Assembly (NCBI RefSeq): GCF_007655135.1
Contig: NC_045132.1
Span: forward strand, 744,001 to 808,000
DNA from: Punica granatum
Lineage: Eukaryota > Streptophyta > Magnoliopsida > Myrtales > Lythraceae
DNA: 64,000 nt
Direction: 5' to 3'
Under the pieces are notes generated by a model that saw nothing but the letters and a program-made list of their open reading frames with translations, did no database searches and was not told the origin of the DNA. The translations under genes and the position numbers were made by a program. This document shows, one piece after another, positions 23,016-36,459 of this stretch. The number at the start of each line of letters is the position of its first letter. Within the stretch, counting starts at the first letter, position 1.

Positions 23016-24451
23016 AAGGAGGGATCGAATATAATATTGAATCAGTCTATAATTCATTGCGGTACGTGATAGTCATAGAAGGAAGTGCATGCGAAAATTT
23101 TCTTTTAGCTATTATTACAACCAGGGATGGATTTAAGGGGGGAAGCGGGGCTGGTCTCCCCTTTGAATTCGGGAAAAAATTATGAAATTTCTATTAGAAA
23201 TTGTCGAGTTTATCAAATTTTCAATGAAATTATCCTTTTTCGTCATCTCTTGACTTTACGATACAAAATTTCTTTGAACTTTGTCCTCTTTAACAAAATT
23301 TCTAGATCGGTCCCTCGTTATAACGAAGTGCGAAGTTGGTATGACTATGAGCATAGTATTGTTGGATGTTAAAAATAGAAATATCTGAAGTCTCCTCACT
23401 CCGCCTGTGTTCTTCAGCCGTAACGGCGGGGAGGCGGGCAAGGAATGAGGAAAAGGAGGACTTCCGTCCAAAGGTTCGTTTAAGGCAAAACAGATAATAA
23501 TAATAATAATAATAACAAAGAAAGAGAAAACTCCGTCTAACCGAAAACGGCGGTTGTACGTCCGTCCCGCCCTCCTTCTTCGTCTTGCATGTCCGGTTGA
23601 CACCTAAAGACCCCTCTAACATCGCGCCACGTGGCCGTCTGGGGGTACGGAATTCCCTTTTTGCCCTGCCCTCCCTCCTCCTCCCTCCTCCGCGAAACCT
23701 TCTCCCCCGCTCTTCAGCCTTCTCCATCGCCATTTATTGCTCAGCCCACTCTGCCACAGCGATTCGCCTCTCGTCTACCTGAAAGGTTCTCTCTCTCTAC
23801 ATTCTCTCTGTTATCTTTTTCTCTCTCTTGATTCTGTTTTCCCTGTCTCGTATCGTTGAATTCCCATTCCTGCATGAGTCAGTCTCCTTCCCGTTCGGAT
23901 TCCTGTTTCTGCTTCGTCTTCACGTCAGAGGTAAACGGAGTCATGGAGTTGATAATGGTGATGGAATCGGCATCCTTCTCAGCTGCCGTCCTTACGGACT
24001 CGGTCCATGGAGCTCAATCGGAAGCAGTGCTTCTGCATCACCTCGTCTGCATGGTTTTTTCTTTTACGATCAGATTTTGTTTTGCTATGCTTTCGGTGTC
24101 TGAACGAGGCAAGAAACCGGCATTGTTGCATCACGTCGAATTTTCTGATTTTGCCGAACGGACTCTGTCCTCCTCACTTTCTCGGAGACAGCTGCCGGAA
24201 AGGAAACATAGAATTTTGCAGCTGAGTAGTCATTCTGGCGGATTCTGGTTTCCTGCTCCGACACCGCCTATATATCCCATTGAAATGAGAACGATCGAAT
24301 CTGATTTCCCAGCTCAAATGGCGACTGGTTATGATTTTGATTCATTCTGTGTTGAGATGCCGGCGACTGATTCCTCGATTTTTCGGGATGCAGGGCGTGA
24401 GTAGATAGAGGCTTGAGCAGGTTTACGCTCTGCGAGGGTGTAAAAGCCAGA
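23016..24451 (+). promoter_or_regulatory. Putative promoter and 5' leader of callose synthase 5
   Basis: The DNA turns GC-rich from ~23390, has a short (ATA)n run at 23487-23512 and a CT-rich tract at ~23790-23835 typical of plant 5' leaders. Auxin-response motifs occur: TGTCTC at 23844 and GAGACA at 24185. A 5' UTR intron is plausible, with donor-like 'aaag|gttctc' near 23784 and acceptor-like 'gatgcag|gg' near 24393, but cannot be proved. A 177-codon ATG-initiated frame (23874-24404) lies in the leader and has no recognisable domain. Confidence 0.45.
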
Positions 24452-27400
24452 ATGGCGAACCACGAGTCAGGCCCGCAGGGCCTCTCGCGGAGGCCATCCC
24501 GCAGCGCAGCCACCACCACTTTCTCCACCGAGGTCTTCGACAATGAGGTCGTCCCCTCGTCCCTCAGCATCATTGCTCCCATTCTTCGGGTCGCCAATGA
24601 GATCAACCATGAGCGCCCTCGCGTCGCCTATCTCTGTACGTCCCCCGCCACCAACTCATTGATTACTTGCCCTCCCATTGCTTCTACTTGATTGATCGAG
24701 CAATTATACGATACAATAAACTTCCCGAAAAGCTCATATTGGATTCTTTTTTCGGTAGAGAGCTAATATTGTATTCTGGGGAACAAAATGATGTGCGCTG
24801 CATGGTGATTGGATAAACAAAGAAAGAGAAGGAAAAAAAAAATCCAGAAGATTGCGTGGAATCCGTACGGACGCTGATACACGTTTTTGTCTTCTAGTGA
24901 TTTAGCAATTTATTTTTCTTATAGGGTTGACCCATCAATTCCCTTTTGGATGTAAGAAGATAATTGTCATGAACATATAAGCAGTTCAAATTTACGAACT
25001 TAGACCAAGAATTATATTGTCATGCCGATAATATATGTATGGTTCATCTTCTCATAAAGCCTCATTCGCTCATAGCCATGCTAAAATTTTCGGTTGGCTT
25101 TTCAAGCATGCAATTCCCGAGAGCTTAGTTGGAAGAAATATAAGTGATTTTTTCAAATTCATGCTTTTGAGATTTTCCCCCTGAAATTTACACATAATTA
25201 TATTTTTGTCCTTAGAAACTGATTATAATTTTCATACATTGACGTAGGTCGGTTTTATGCGTTCGAGAAAGCGCATCGGTTGGACCCGAACTCGAGTGGA
25301 CGTGGTGTAAGGCAGTTCAAGACTGCACTTCTACAGCGGCTAGAAAGGGTAAAGTCATGATGCATCCATAATCAAGTTCAAGTTGATAGGTGCTAGTGAT
25401 AGCTTTTAGGATTTAACCTGGCTTCTTGGGTCAAAAGATGAACTAACACATGTTCCAAATTTTCAGGATAATGCATCCAGTCTTTCTGCACGGATAAAGA
25501 AGACTGATGCCGCAGAAATTGATAGCTTTTACTATCAGTACTATGAACATTATGTTAGAGCATTGGATCAGGGGGAGAAGGCTGACAGGTACAATTGGAC
25601 TTTGCTTTTCCTAGTTAGTGCAGCATTCAGTCAACGAACCTAAAAGAGAAAGAGAACTGTGAATATATGAATGAGACAGTTGTGCCCCTTCTGTAAATTG
25701 AAGGTTTACTGAGTTGACTCTATATCTTTTACCCGTTTGATGAACAGAGCTCAGCTTGGCAAAGCCTACCAGACGGCCGGAGTGCTTTTTGAAGTCCTAT
25801 GCGCGGTTAATAAGACTGAAAAAGTCGAAGAAGTTGCACCCGAGGTATCTAACTTTGTAAAATATACTTTGCACCACAAATTGGCAAGCTCCTCGTGCAA
25901 AATCTTTAACAGTTTCATACAAATATGATTTCCTGACCAACTTTTTCTCGAGCAGATTATTGCAGCGGCTAGAGATGTCCAAGAGAAGAAGGAAATATAT
26001 GCACCTTATAACATCCTTCCTCTGGATTCGGCCGGGGCATCACAATCTGTTGTGCAGCTAGAAGAGGTGCAGAGGCACAAGCATTTCTCTTGCAGATTGA
26101 CCATGCATTTACTGCCTGTTCTTGTACTCTGTTCTTGGGTCAGTTCCCTGATATCCCTTCTTGAAATTCATGTCTCAGGTCAAGGCAGCTGTTGCGGCTC
26201 TCATTAACACTCGTGGCTTGAGCTGGCCAACATCATTCGAGCAGCAGAGGCAGAAGGCTGGAGATCTAGACCTTCTAGATTGGCTGAGGGCCATGTTTGG
26301 TTTCCAGGCATGATATCTTATTTCGTCTAAATTCAGACTACTGATTTACTTAAAAAGTACTCTCTATGTAAGCTTTTGTCTTGAAATTACAGTATAGCCT
26401 TGGAACTACCCCTGATATATTTTGTCGTTTGGCAACACAGAGAGATAATGTCAGGAACCAAAGGGAACATTTGATTTTGTTGCTAGCTAATACTCATATA
26501 AGGCTTCATCCGAAGCCTGAGCCTCTTAATAAGGTATGTAATAGTATCACATCTTAAATTTTAATCCTGCAGATGATGCTCCTATCAGTTGAAGAAATCA
26601 AGACACCTTATATGATTTTTTTTAACCCCTTTTTTTGGTGCGGGGGGTCCAGCTTGACGAGAGAGCAGTAGATGCCGTAATGACCAAGCTTTTTAAGAAT
26701 TACAAAACGTGGTGCCAGTTCCTGGGTAGAAAGCACAGTTTAAGGTGAGAATGTTATCCGGTGTTATAAAACTTTTGGAAAGATTTACTAACCATAATTT
26801 TCTATAAGAATAGATTCCCCAAACTTACATAAACAATTTAGCGAGGAATGCCAAGTTTTACTACTTGACTATTATCCGTATAGGCTCCCACAGAATCAGC
26901 CTGAAGTGCAGCAGAGAAAGATACTATATATGGGTCTGTATCTTCTCATATGGGGGGAGGCAGCAAATGTTCGTTTCATGCCGGAGTGCTTATGCTACAT
27001 TTTCCACAATGTGAGCACCTTGTAATTCTTTTCCTGAGTCCTGTTGCAAGTTATCTTCTCATTCTCACAGCAAAAGAAAAGGAAAAAGTTACCATCTGAT
27101 TCTGAAACTTTCTTCCACTCTTCAGATGGCATATGAGCTCCATGGGCTGCTGGCTGGAAATGTCAGTATTGTTACAGGGGAAAATATTAAACCTTCTTAT
27201 GGGGGTGATGATGAGGCTTTTCTAAGAAAGGTCATAACTCCGATCTATCGTGTAATTGAAAAGGTATGTCATATTCCCGTCAAGGTCACACGCAGTCATA
27301 CTTCCATTTATCTCTTTCCAGGATATGAAACTATTTTCTGCTACTCTTCCAGGAAGCCAAGAAGAGTAAAAATGGGAAAGCCCCTCACTCAGGCTGGTGC

Positions 27401-30400
27401 AATTATGATGATCTAAATGAATACTTCTGGTTTGTTTTCTAATCAAGCCCTAAATTCCCTTGCTTCTGCTCCTTGAATTGAGATTCTTACTTTGCTATAA
27501 TGTTGCAGGTCAGCTGATTGTTTCTCCTTGGGTTGGCCCATGCGGGACGACGGAGATTTTTTCAAATCCACACGTGACTTAGTTCAGGTATAATGGATCA
27601 TCCTTAAAAGTCACCATTTAAAGATGCCCCCGATGCTAGCAACACTCATGCTGTATATCCTCTGCAGTCTTCGTATAATTAAAAGTGAGATATATACAAC
27701 TGCTAATGATATATTCTGTGTCAGGGAAGGAAGGGCAAAAAAAGAAAATCTGGAAGCACAGGCAAATCAAATTTTGTTGAAACTCGAACCTTCTGGCACA
27801 TTTTCCGAAGTTTTGACCGTTTGTGGACATTTTATATACTGGCTTTGCAGGTATTTGGATATTTTCAGAGTTCTGGTGGCTATTTTGGTTCATTCTAATT
27901 AACCACATAAGAGAAAAACCCTTTTTGCAGGCTATGATCATAATTGCATGGAGTGGAGTATCCATTATGGAGATTTTCCAAAAGAAAATCCTCTATCAAA
28001 TATCCAGCATCTTTATCACAGCTGCGATTCTCCGTTTTCTTCAAAGTATGTTGCTTCTTCAACCTTAACGGCAGCTCTTACAATTTAATATCCAAAATAG
28101 CCTCTATATTTGCATGCCAAAAGCGACTGCAGATACCCTTTACTGTAATTTCTTTTGCCAAAATGGTCTTCTCATTTCACATTCTTTCTTCTCGTCGGTT
28201 CAACTTTTATTAAATCCACATACTTTCTTTTATGACTATCATCATAATGATTGACATTTTATGTGACCACTGATCTAGGATATACATCACTTAATTATCA
28301 ATAACACCAATAATGAATTTGTGATGCACTTATGATCTCTTATATTGGAAAGCTTTTGGTGCCAGACCTTGAAGTGTCATGAACTTATGCCTAACTAGTT
28401 GTTCTACCAGTTGAATTTTGTTCTTGAGCATTAATTTTTAAAAGCTCAACTAAGACCTATTAGAAAAGCTTTTTAACTTTAGAAACCTGCGGCTGGACAG
28501 ATGTATGTTTTTGTTCTAATTCTAAGTCCTGATATTTTTTTTTCAGTCAGTTTCCTTTCGCTTATACCTCTAAACTATTCTGTAGGTATACTGGACATCG
28601 TTTTGAACTTCCCTGGTTATCACAGATGGAGGTTCAGTAATGTCCTGAGGAACACTCTCAAAATAGTGATCAGTCTTGCATGGACAATCCTTCTTCCAAT
28701 CTGTTATTTTCAGTCAGACTCTGCGGGCGCTGGTCAAATAAAGAAACTGCTCTCATTTCTTCCTCAAGTGAAAGGCATCCCTCCGCTGTATATTATGGCA
28801 GTGGGAGTTTACCTCATTCCAAATGTACTAGCAGCCTGTCTTTTTATTTTCCCAATGCTGCGACGTTTTATTGAAAATTCAGACTGGCATATCATCAGAT
28901 TACTCTTGTGGTGGTCACAGGTATCTATTTGCCGTGCTTATATGGTGTTATTTTGGTTCAGATTCTTTAGTATCAGCCTTCAATGGTCTTTCTTGTTTCT
29001 GAACTCTATCTTGATCTGAAGCCATTTGACATTTGCAGCCTAGAATTTACATTGGCAGAGGGATGCATGAAAGTCAGTTTGCACTAATAAAGTAAGTCCC
29101 CGAGGAACAGATACTCTGTCTTTGTATTTGCTTGACTGTTTTCCTTTTCTGTTTAGTTCGAGCTAACCAATTTTTGCCTTAAAAATGTTCACAGGTACAC
29201 TCTCTTCTGGTTGATTTTGTTGTGTTCCAAATGTGCATTCAGTTACTTCATCCAGGTAACTTGGTTGCCAAGCTCTTTCACCATCTTCTTTTGAGTAGAG
29301 ATTATTGAGATCACCTGTTCTTTCAAATAGTGGTTCTATATATTTAAATCCACTTTCCATTTCTTCACAGATAAAGCCTCTTGTCAAGCCGACCAAGGAT
29401 ATAATGCGCATCACTCTTGTTAAATATGAATGGCATGAAATTTTTCCAGAAGGTAGTTATCATTGCTTCTGCCTTTGATTGCCTTGCAATAAATTTGAAG
29501 TTCCTCTAAAATACCTTTTCTTGTGAATACAGCTGAACGTAACTATGGAGCAGTTTTTGCACTCTGGGCTCCTGTAATCTTGGTGAGTCTCACTAAAGAA
29601 GTCCAATACTGGGGATGCTTTCCTTCCCAATAATTTCTCTTATAATTTTCTCGGGAGAGGGCAAGAGTTTAATATTATGCATTGGTGAAGCATCTCTATT
29701 AAATATATGATTCGCTCAATTGATGCAGGTATATTTCATGGACTCTCAAATTTGGTATGCGATATATTCAACTTTGTGTGGTGGCATAATTGGGGCCTTT
29801 GATCGCCTTGGAGAGGTAAACGGCACTTTGGTTCCCTTCCTTATTTATTATCTTCCTAGTTTAGATCATATTAGATGTCAGACCATTATATATGTCACCC
29901 AAAAGGAGATTTTAGAAACAAAACTTTAGTTCTCTGCCAAATTCCCCACATGAAAACAATTCTCTTATCTTCTGACTGGTGGACAGATAATTTTTTGATT
30001 TCAGAGTTCACTATCTGAAACTGATTGGCGCATGCTGTATTAATTAAACTTTAGATAGATCTGCCATTTTCTGTAACTCATGCTTCACTAAGTTCAATTC
30101 CTATCACTTTGCTAACCCATAATCATAAAATTCTGGTATTTAATTTGGATATGCTCTACTGCTCAGATACGTACTCTGGGCATGCTAAGGTCCCGTTTCC
30201 AGTCACTACCTGGTGCATTTAACACCTATTTGGTGCCCACTGACAAGTCCCAGAGAAGAGGATTTTCTTTTGTGAAGCGTTTTGCTGAGGTTTGTCTTCT
30301 AATATCAGGGAGTGACTTATTATGTCATATTCGGTAATCTGGAGCTATAATTTCTGCCCATGTCCAGGTTCCAGCAAGCAGGAGAAGTGAAGCTGCGAAA

Positions 30401-33400
30401 TTTGCTCAGCTTTGGAATGAAATAATATGTAGTTTTCGGGAAGAGGATCTTATTAGTGACAGGAAAGCCTCTGAACCAAATTGCAGTTACATCTATTTCT
30501 GGTTATTGACTTCATCTTCTCATCCTTTAAGTAACATAAATTTTATCTTATTCAGAGAGATGGACCTGTTGTTGGTTCCTTATTCCCTCGATCCAAGCCT
30601 GAATATTATACAGTGGCCCCCTTTTTTGCTTGCTAGCAAGGTTAGCAACAGTCTTGTAAAATTATCTCATTATCTTAGTCAGTCACATGTTGTTCACTCA
30701 CGATCCTTGTCTGCAGATTCCAATAGCTCTGGATATTGCTGCTCAATTCCGATCCAAAGACGCTGATCTCTGGAAGCGTATATGCGCAGATGAATATATG
30801 AAATGTGCAGTTATTGAATGCTATGAATCAATCAAGCATGCCCTCAATGTTCTGGTTATTGGAGAAAATGAGAAAAGGTTGAGCTCCATTAAACACCTTT
30901 TTTTTTCCCTGAACAATATGGACTTTGAAACTCTAGCGGCAGGAAGTTTTTAACTCAAGCTGGAAATCATTTCTCTTTCCCTGTCACGCTCTTCACTGGT
31001 GAGGTGAGGCCAATTCATATGGCCAATTGCCTGATAAAATCTTTCCCTATAGGGTCGTTAGCGGCATCTTCAAAGAAATAGAAAGCCACATTGCAAAGAA
31101 TACATTCCTGCAAAATTTCAAGATGAAAGCTTTATCCACTCTGTGCGAAAAACTTGTAGAGCTCGTGGGAATTCTGGTGAGTCACGTTTGAATCGTAGCA
31201 GATACACACAGTGATTTGATGCCAACCCTTTTCGTTCTTTTTCTTTTTATCTCCTATCAGTTAAAAAAAATGCATTTTGTAGAAAGATGGTGATCCAGAC
31301 AAGCGAGGTAGAGTGGTACTACTGCTGCAGGACATGTTGGAAGTTGTTTCCCGTGATATGTCAACGATTGAGATCCGGTAGGAAAATTTTCTTTTATTCT
31401 TATATTGTAGAATTATGGAGCAGTTTTCAGTAATTGATGATCTTCAGCTCTATATAATTCCATTGGCCTCTTGCAATCTCATTCCTTTCAGTGAGTTGGT
31501 GGAAAGCCATAGTAGCAAAGATACTGGAAGACAACTTTTTGCTGGCACTGATGCAAAACCTGCCATACTATATCCTCCTGTAGTTACAGCACAATGGGAC
31601 GAACAGGTAATCTAACAATAAAATTTAAGCTATAGCCATCAAGGAATTTTTTTTCTTCTAACTGAGGATTAATCCTTCGATCTAAAATTTTTATTTGTGC
31701 CCATCTCTCTCCATATCAGATAAGGCGCCTCTATCTGTTATTGACAGTCAAGGAATCTGCAATGGACGTCCCTACAAACCTTGAAGCTCGTCGTAGAATT
31801 TCATTTTTCACAAATTCATTGTTCATGGATATGCCTCGTCCTCCTCGAGTCCGTAAAATGCTCTCATTCAGGTATTGATAGAATCAACAAAGGGAAATAA
31901 GAAACATGAAACTTTTCTAATGGTCGACACTTCCATGCATTGAACCTTGGAAGTGTCATCCAGAACATGCCCTATGCGTTATGATCGACATCTCCAATTA
32001 CTCTGCCCGATACCTTCTTCCTACTTTTTAATATGATTTGCTGCAAGCAAATATATATGCAAATAGTGATTTTTCATTTTTCTTAGAGAAATCAAACTGT
32101 AGTCTAGTCTTTCATCTGTAGGTTTCTCCACTTCAAGGACTTTCATATTCTAGCGAACAGGACCTGATTTCTAGTATCATTCCTCTCTTTTTGGAGGATT
32201 TTACACCTTATGTAATTTATGATGCAAATGTTCTTTTATACTGTGATTTAACACTACTTCAACTGGCAGTGTCATGACTCCCTACTATAGTGAGGAGACC
32301 GTGTATTCCAAGAATGACCTTGAAATGGAGAACGAAGATGGTATCTCGATCATTTATTACTTGCAGAAGATATTTCCAGGTTTGTACTTTGAAATGATTA
32401 CCTGACACAGCCATATTTTTGAATGGGCAAATACCTAGCTAGAGGCCTTGATATCATTTTGCTTCGTAACATCTTAGATGAGTGGGAAAACTTCAAGGAG
32501 CGGCTTAACTGTAAAAAGGAGAGCGAAATCTGGGAAAATGAAGAGAACATTCTGCAGCTTCGTCACTGGGTCTCCCTAAGAGGACAAACTCTTTGCCGGA
32601 CAGGTAATTGAGGGGACCATTCTCTCCCTTGAGGTAAAGGCTAAAAGTTAGGTTTGTATCATTATTTGATGACAATGCGGTTTGTACAGTTAGAGGAATG
32701 ATGTACTACCGGCGAGCATTGAAGCTTCAGGCTTTCCTTGACATGGCTAATGAGAGCGGTGAGAAACACTATTCTTTTCTGGAGTACTCTCCTTACGTTG
32801 TCCTACAATTGTGAGAGTATTATTCTAAAAAATTAAATGATGCCACTTGCATCCATTTTTTCACTTTCAGTCTCTAAAGATGAGTAAGCTTAAGACTGAA
32901 GAAAAAACCACATTAATTGAATTGTGAAGTAACTTATCCTGCTGGGAAGTAGTATGCCCTTCATTTTGCTTTTTCATTTTTAACAGAGATGCAGGAAGGC
33001 TACAAAGCAATAGGATTTATGTCAGAGGGCGACAAGAAAAAGCAGAGATCTTTGCACGCTCAACTCGAGGCCATGGCTGACATGAAATTCACTTATGTTG
33101 CTACCTGTCAGAACTACGGAAACCAGAAGCGAAATGGAGACCGCCGAGCAACGGACATTCTTAATTTGATGGTCAAGTACGTCTCTAACTAACCAAGTTG
33201 GTAAACTTCTGAGAAAGTGACTTTGAGATTATGCTTGTTCAAGAGCCCAGCTGCTAACTTCTTCTGGTCCTTTATTCTGCAGTAATCCTTCGCTCCGTGT
33301 GGCATATATTGATGAGGTTGAGGAAAGAGATGGGGACAAGGTGCAAAAGGTTTATTACTCCGTGCTCGTCAAAGCAGTTGACAACCTAGACCAGGTAATG

Positions 33401-36400
33401 ATGCATATAATGCAATAAAAATATCATCCTGAGATCATTGCACTGAGCTTTGAGCAATGCCTCATTTCCTTGTTCTCTCGTCCAAAGGAAATCTACCGCA
33501 TAAAATTGCCTGGCTCAGCTAAAATTGGAGAAGGGAAACCTGAAAATCAGAACCATGCTATAATTTTCACTCGAGGGGAAGCTCTTCAAACTATTGACAT
33601 GAACCAGGTCAGTTGAGCACAAGAATTTGTTATAAAAGCTTCTCTTTTTCATCTTTTGCTTCTGGCACGGATTATTAAGCAAATTCTTTCAGGATAATTA
33701 TTTGGAAGAAGCTCTAAAAATGCGTAACCTTCTGGAAGAATTCAATGAGGACCACGGTGTGCGGCCACCGTCAATTTTGGGTGTTCGTGAGCATGTCTTT
33801 ACTGGAAGGTTAGACTTGTTACATTCTTTTTTCCAGGCATTCTTCTTCCCTCAGATATCTCTAATTCGCCATTGTCTGAATTTGCAGTGTCTCCTCATTG
33901 GCTTGGTTTATGTCTAACCAAGAAACAAGTTTTGTTACAATTGGACAAAGAGTGCTCGCGAGGCCTCTGAAGTAAGCTTACTCACTTATGCTGAAAGCCA
34001 CTCTTTTTCGTATATATCTCCGAGTTCAAGATGGAAGTTGAATTTCTTCTATGAATGAGTTATTTGCATTATTACATTCTTCCAGATAAACTGTAGAGAT
34101 GGCTCTTGGAAAACCAAATTTTTTCGCTTAACCAAGTTGAGTTCTTTGACGTCAGGGTACGGTTCCATTATGGTCACCCGGATGTATTTGATAGAATCTT
34201 CCATATTACTCGTGGAGGAATTAGCAAGGCTTCTCGTGGTATCAATCTCAGTGAGGACATTTTTGCAGGTAAGAACATCGAAACGCGTACCTTGCAAACT
34301 GCAGATGCAGCAAAGACTACATTTTACTGATATATTATATCCTGTCTACCTCTCTGTAGGCTTCAATTCTACATTGAGACGTGGAAACATTACTCATCAT
34401 GAATATATACAAGTTGGAAAGGGCAGGGACGTTGGGCTTAACCAAATATCCCTTTTTGAAGCAAAAGTGGCCTGTGGTAATGGTGAACAGACTCTCAGCA
34501 GGGATCTCTACCGCTTGGGTCATCGCTTCGACTTTTTCCGCATGTTGTCTTGTTACTTTACAACAGCGGGATTTTATGTCAGTGCAATGGTAAGTTCTCC
34601 TTTTTCCATTTCATGTCCATCCCTCAGCCTTTCCCTTTCTTGCACATTATTTTGAAGACAATTTAAGCCAATCCTTTTTCTCTTTTCCATTACGTGCAGT
34701 TGGTCGTCCTCGTCCTCTACGCTTATTTGTACGGGAAGCTTTACCTCTCACTGAGTGGATTGGAGAAGTCCATCATTAAAGTCGCAAGGGCTAGGGGGAA
34801 TGATCCTCTGAAGGCTGCCATGGCTTCTCAGTCTGTGGTTCAGCTCGGGCTTCTCATGGCCTTACCAATGGTCATGGAGATAGGGCTCGAGAGAGGATTC
34901 AGGACAGCCCTAGGAGACCTCATAATCATGCAGCTGCAGCTTGCAGCTGTGTTTTTCACCTTCTCGCTTGGAACCAAAGCCCACTACTTCGGGAGGACCA
35001 TCCTTCATGGTGGAGCCAAGTACAGAGCAACTGGACGTGGTTTCGTGGTTCGGCATGAGAAGTTTGCTGAGAACTATAGGATGTATTCCAGGAGTCACTT
35101 TGTGAAGGGAGTAGAGCTCATGGTTCTGCTGATAGTTTACCAGATTTATGGCTCGGCAGCAACAGGAGCCGCCTATATGCTCCTCACGATGTCCATGTGG
35201 TTCTTGGTCGTATCTTGGTTGTTTGCTCCTTTCCTCTTCAATCCTTCGGGATTTGAGTGGCAGAAGATAGTGGATGACTGGGATGACTGGACAAAATGGA
35301 TTAGTAGCCGAGGTGGTATTGGTGTTCCCGCGACTAAGAGCTGGGAGTCATGGTGGGATGAAGAGCAAGAGCACCTGCAGTACACTGGGTGGTTAGGACG
35401 GTTCTGGGAGGTCATTCTTGCTCTCCGGTTCTTCGTTTACCAGTATGGTATCGTCTATCATCTCCACGTCTCCCAAGGGAGCAAGAGCATCATCGTAAGT
35501 TCATACTTTCTGCCTCTATATTGACATTCTTGAAGTTGCATCAAGTGATACTCCTCTGACTGTTCAAGTTTGCAGACCTTAACAAAGTAATACATACTGC
35601 ATCGAAAAATTCTGACCGTTCTTCTTGTTCAAATTTGAATGTAGATTTATGGCCTCTCGTGGCTTGTGATTGTTGCTGTGATGATCATCCTGAAGGTATA
35701 AAGTTTTATTCCAAATCATCATCTAAGTTCCCCCGCTTACTTCATGGAAATCAAACAGCTCTTTTTATTTTTTCTTCCCCCTTCTCATGAGCCGATCGAC
35801 ACACACAACGTACGCAGATAGTGTCCATGGGAAGAAAGAAGTTCAGCGCCGATTTCCAGCTGATGTTCAGGCTTCTCAAACTCTTTCTCTTTATCGGGTC
35901 CATAGTCACTCTCGGTGTCCTCTTCACATTCCTTAGCCTCACTGTGGGGGACATCTTCGCCAGTTTACTCGCCTTCATGCCGACTGGATGGGCATTGCTT
36001 CAGGTGCGTGTCTCTCCCACTAATACAATCTGGAGTTTCGATATCTCAACCCGGGGAATAGATATTCCTGCTGTAGATTAATTACATAAAGATGCATAGT
36101 CTGTGAAGGTCACCCATCCTTTGGTCTTGATCCCGGCATCAGTATCTCTTCTTGAAAACAGAATCTTTCTCGGTGACTGAAATTAGAAATGACCGTTTTG
36201 GTGTATATATGTATGTATGTATGAGCAGATAGCACAAGCGTGGAGGCCATTGGTGAAGGGTCTGGGGATGTGGGGATCGGTGAAAGCACTCGGGAGAGGG
36301 TACGATTACTTGATGGGGCTCGTGATCTTCACTCCGGTGGCGGTCCTCGCTTGGTTCCCCTTCGTGTCTGAGTTCCAGACGAGGCTGCTCTTCAACCAAG

Positions 36401-36459
36401 CCTTCAGCAGAGGTCTCCAAATCCAACGTATTCTCGCGGGTGGCAAGAAGCAGAAGTAA
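24452..36459 (+). CDS. CALS5: Callose synthase 5 (glucan synthase-like 2), 42 exons
   Basis: Plasma-membrane 1,3-beta-glucan synthase (GT48) using UDP-glucose; in Arabidopsis CalS5 makes the callose wall of pollen mother cells, tetrads and pollen tubes. First exons: 24452-24635, 25248-25348, 25467-25588, 25748-25844, 25956-26066, 26179-26307. Last exons: 34360-34589, 34700-35494, 35645-35695, 35818-36003, 36229-36459. The joined frame is 5742 bp, 1913 aa (Arabidopsis ~1923), with no stop or frameshift. N-terminus [18 protein letters not shown] and C-terminus [17 protein letters not shown] match CalS5 rather than CalS1-4. The N-terminal cytosolic part ([16 protein letters not shown]) leads to a first membrane block (from ~480), a large cytosolic GT48 loop with [19 protein letters not shown] and [11 protein letters not shown] (1149-1159), and C-terminal membrane helices. 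Two odd introns: GC donor at 26308, GA at 30463. Partial copies lie downstream. Confidence 0.95.
30463..30555 (+). other. Callose synthase intron with GA instead of GT donor
   Basis: Homology places the exon-22 end at 30462 (LISDR split as AG|A) and exon 23 at 30556 after a normal TTCAG acceptor. The intron begins GAAAGC where GTAAGC would be expected. It is 93 bp, a multiple of three, and has no in-frame stop, so retention would insert 31 residues without breaking the protein. A cryptic GT donor at 30455 paired with an AG at 30556-30557 would also keep frame but would replace SDRE with K. Confidence 0.8.

Noticed and set aside
23256..23733. Minus-strand open frames of 115-143 aa upstream of callose synthase
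   Set aside because: Arg/Gly-rich frames antisense to a GC-rich promoter region; no domain.
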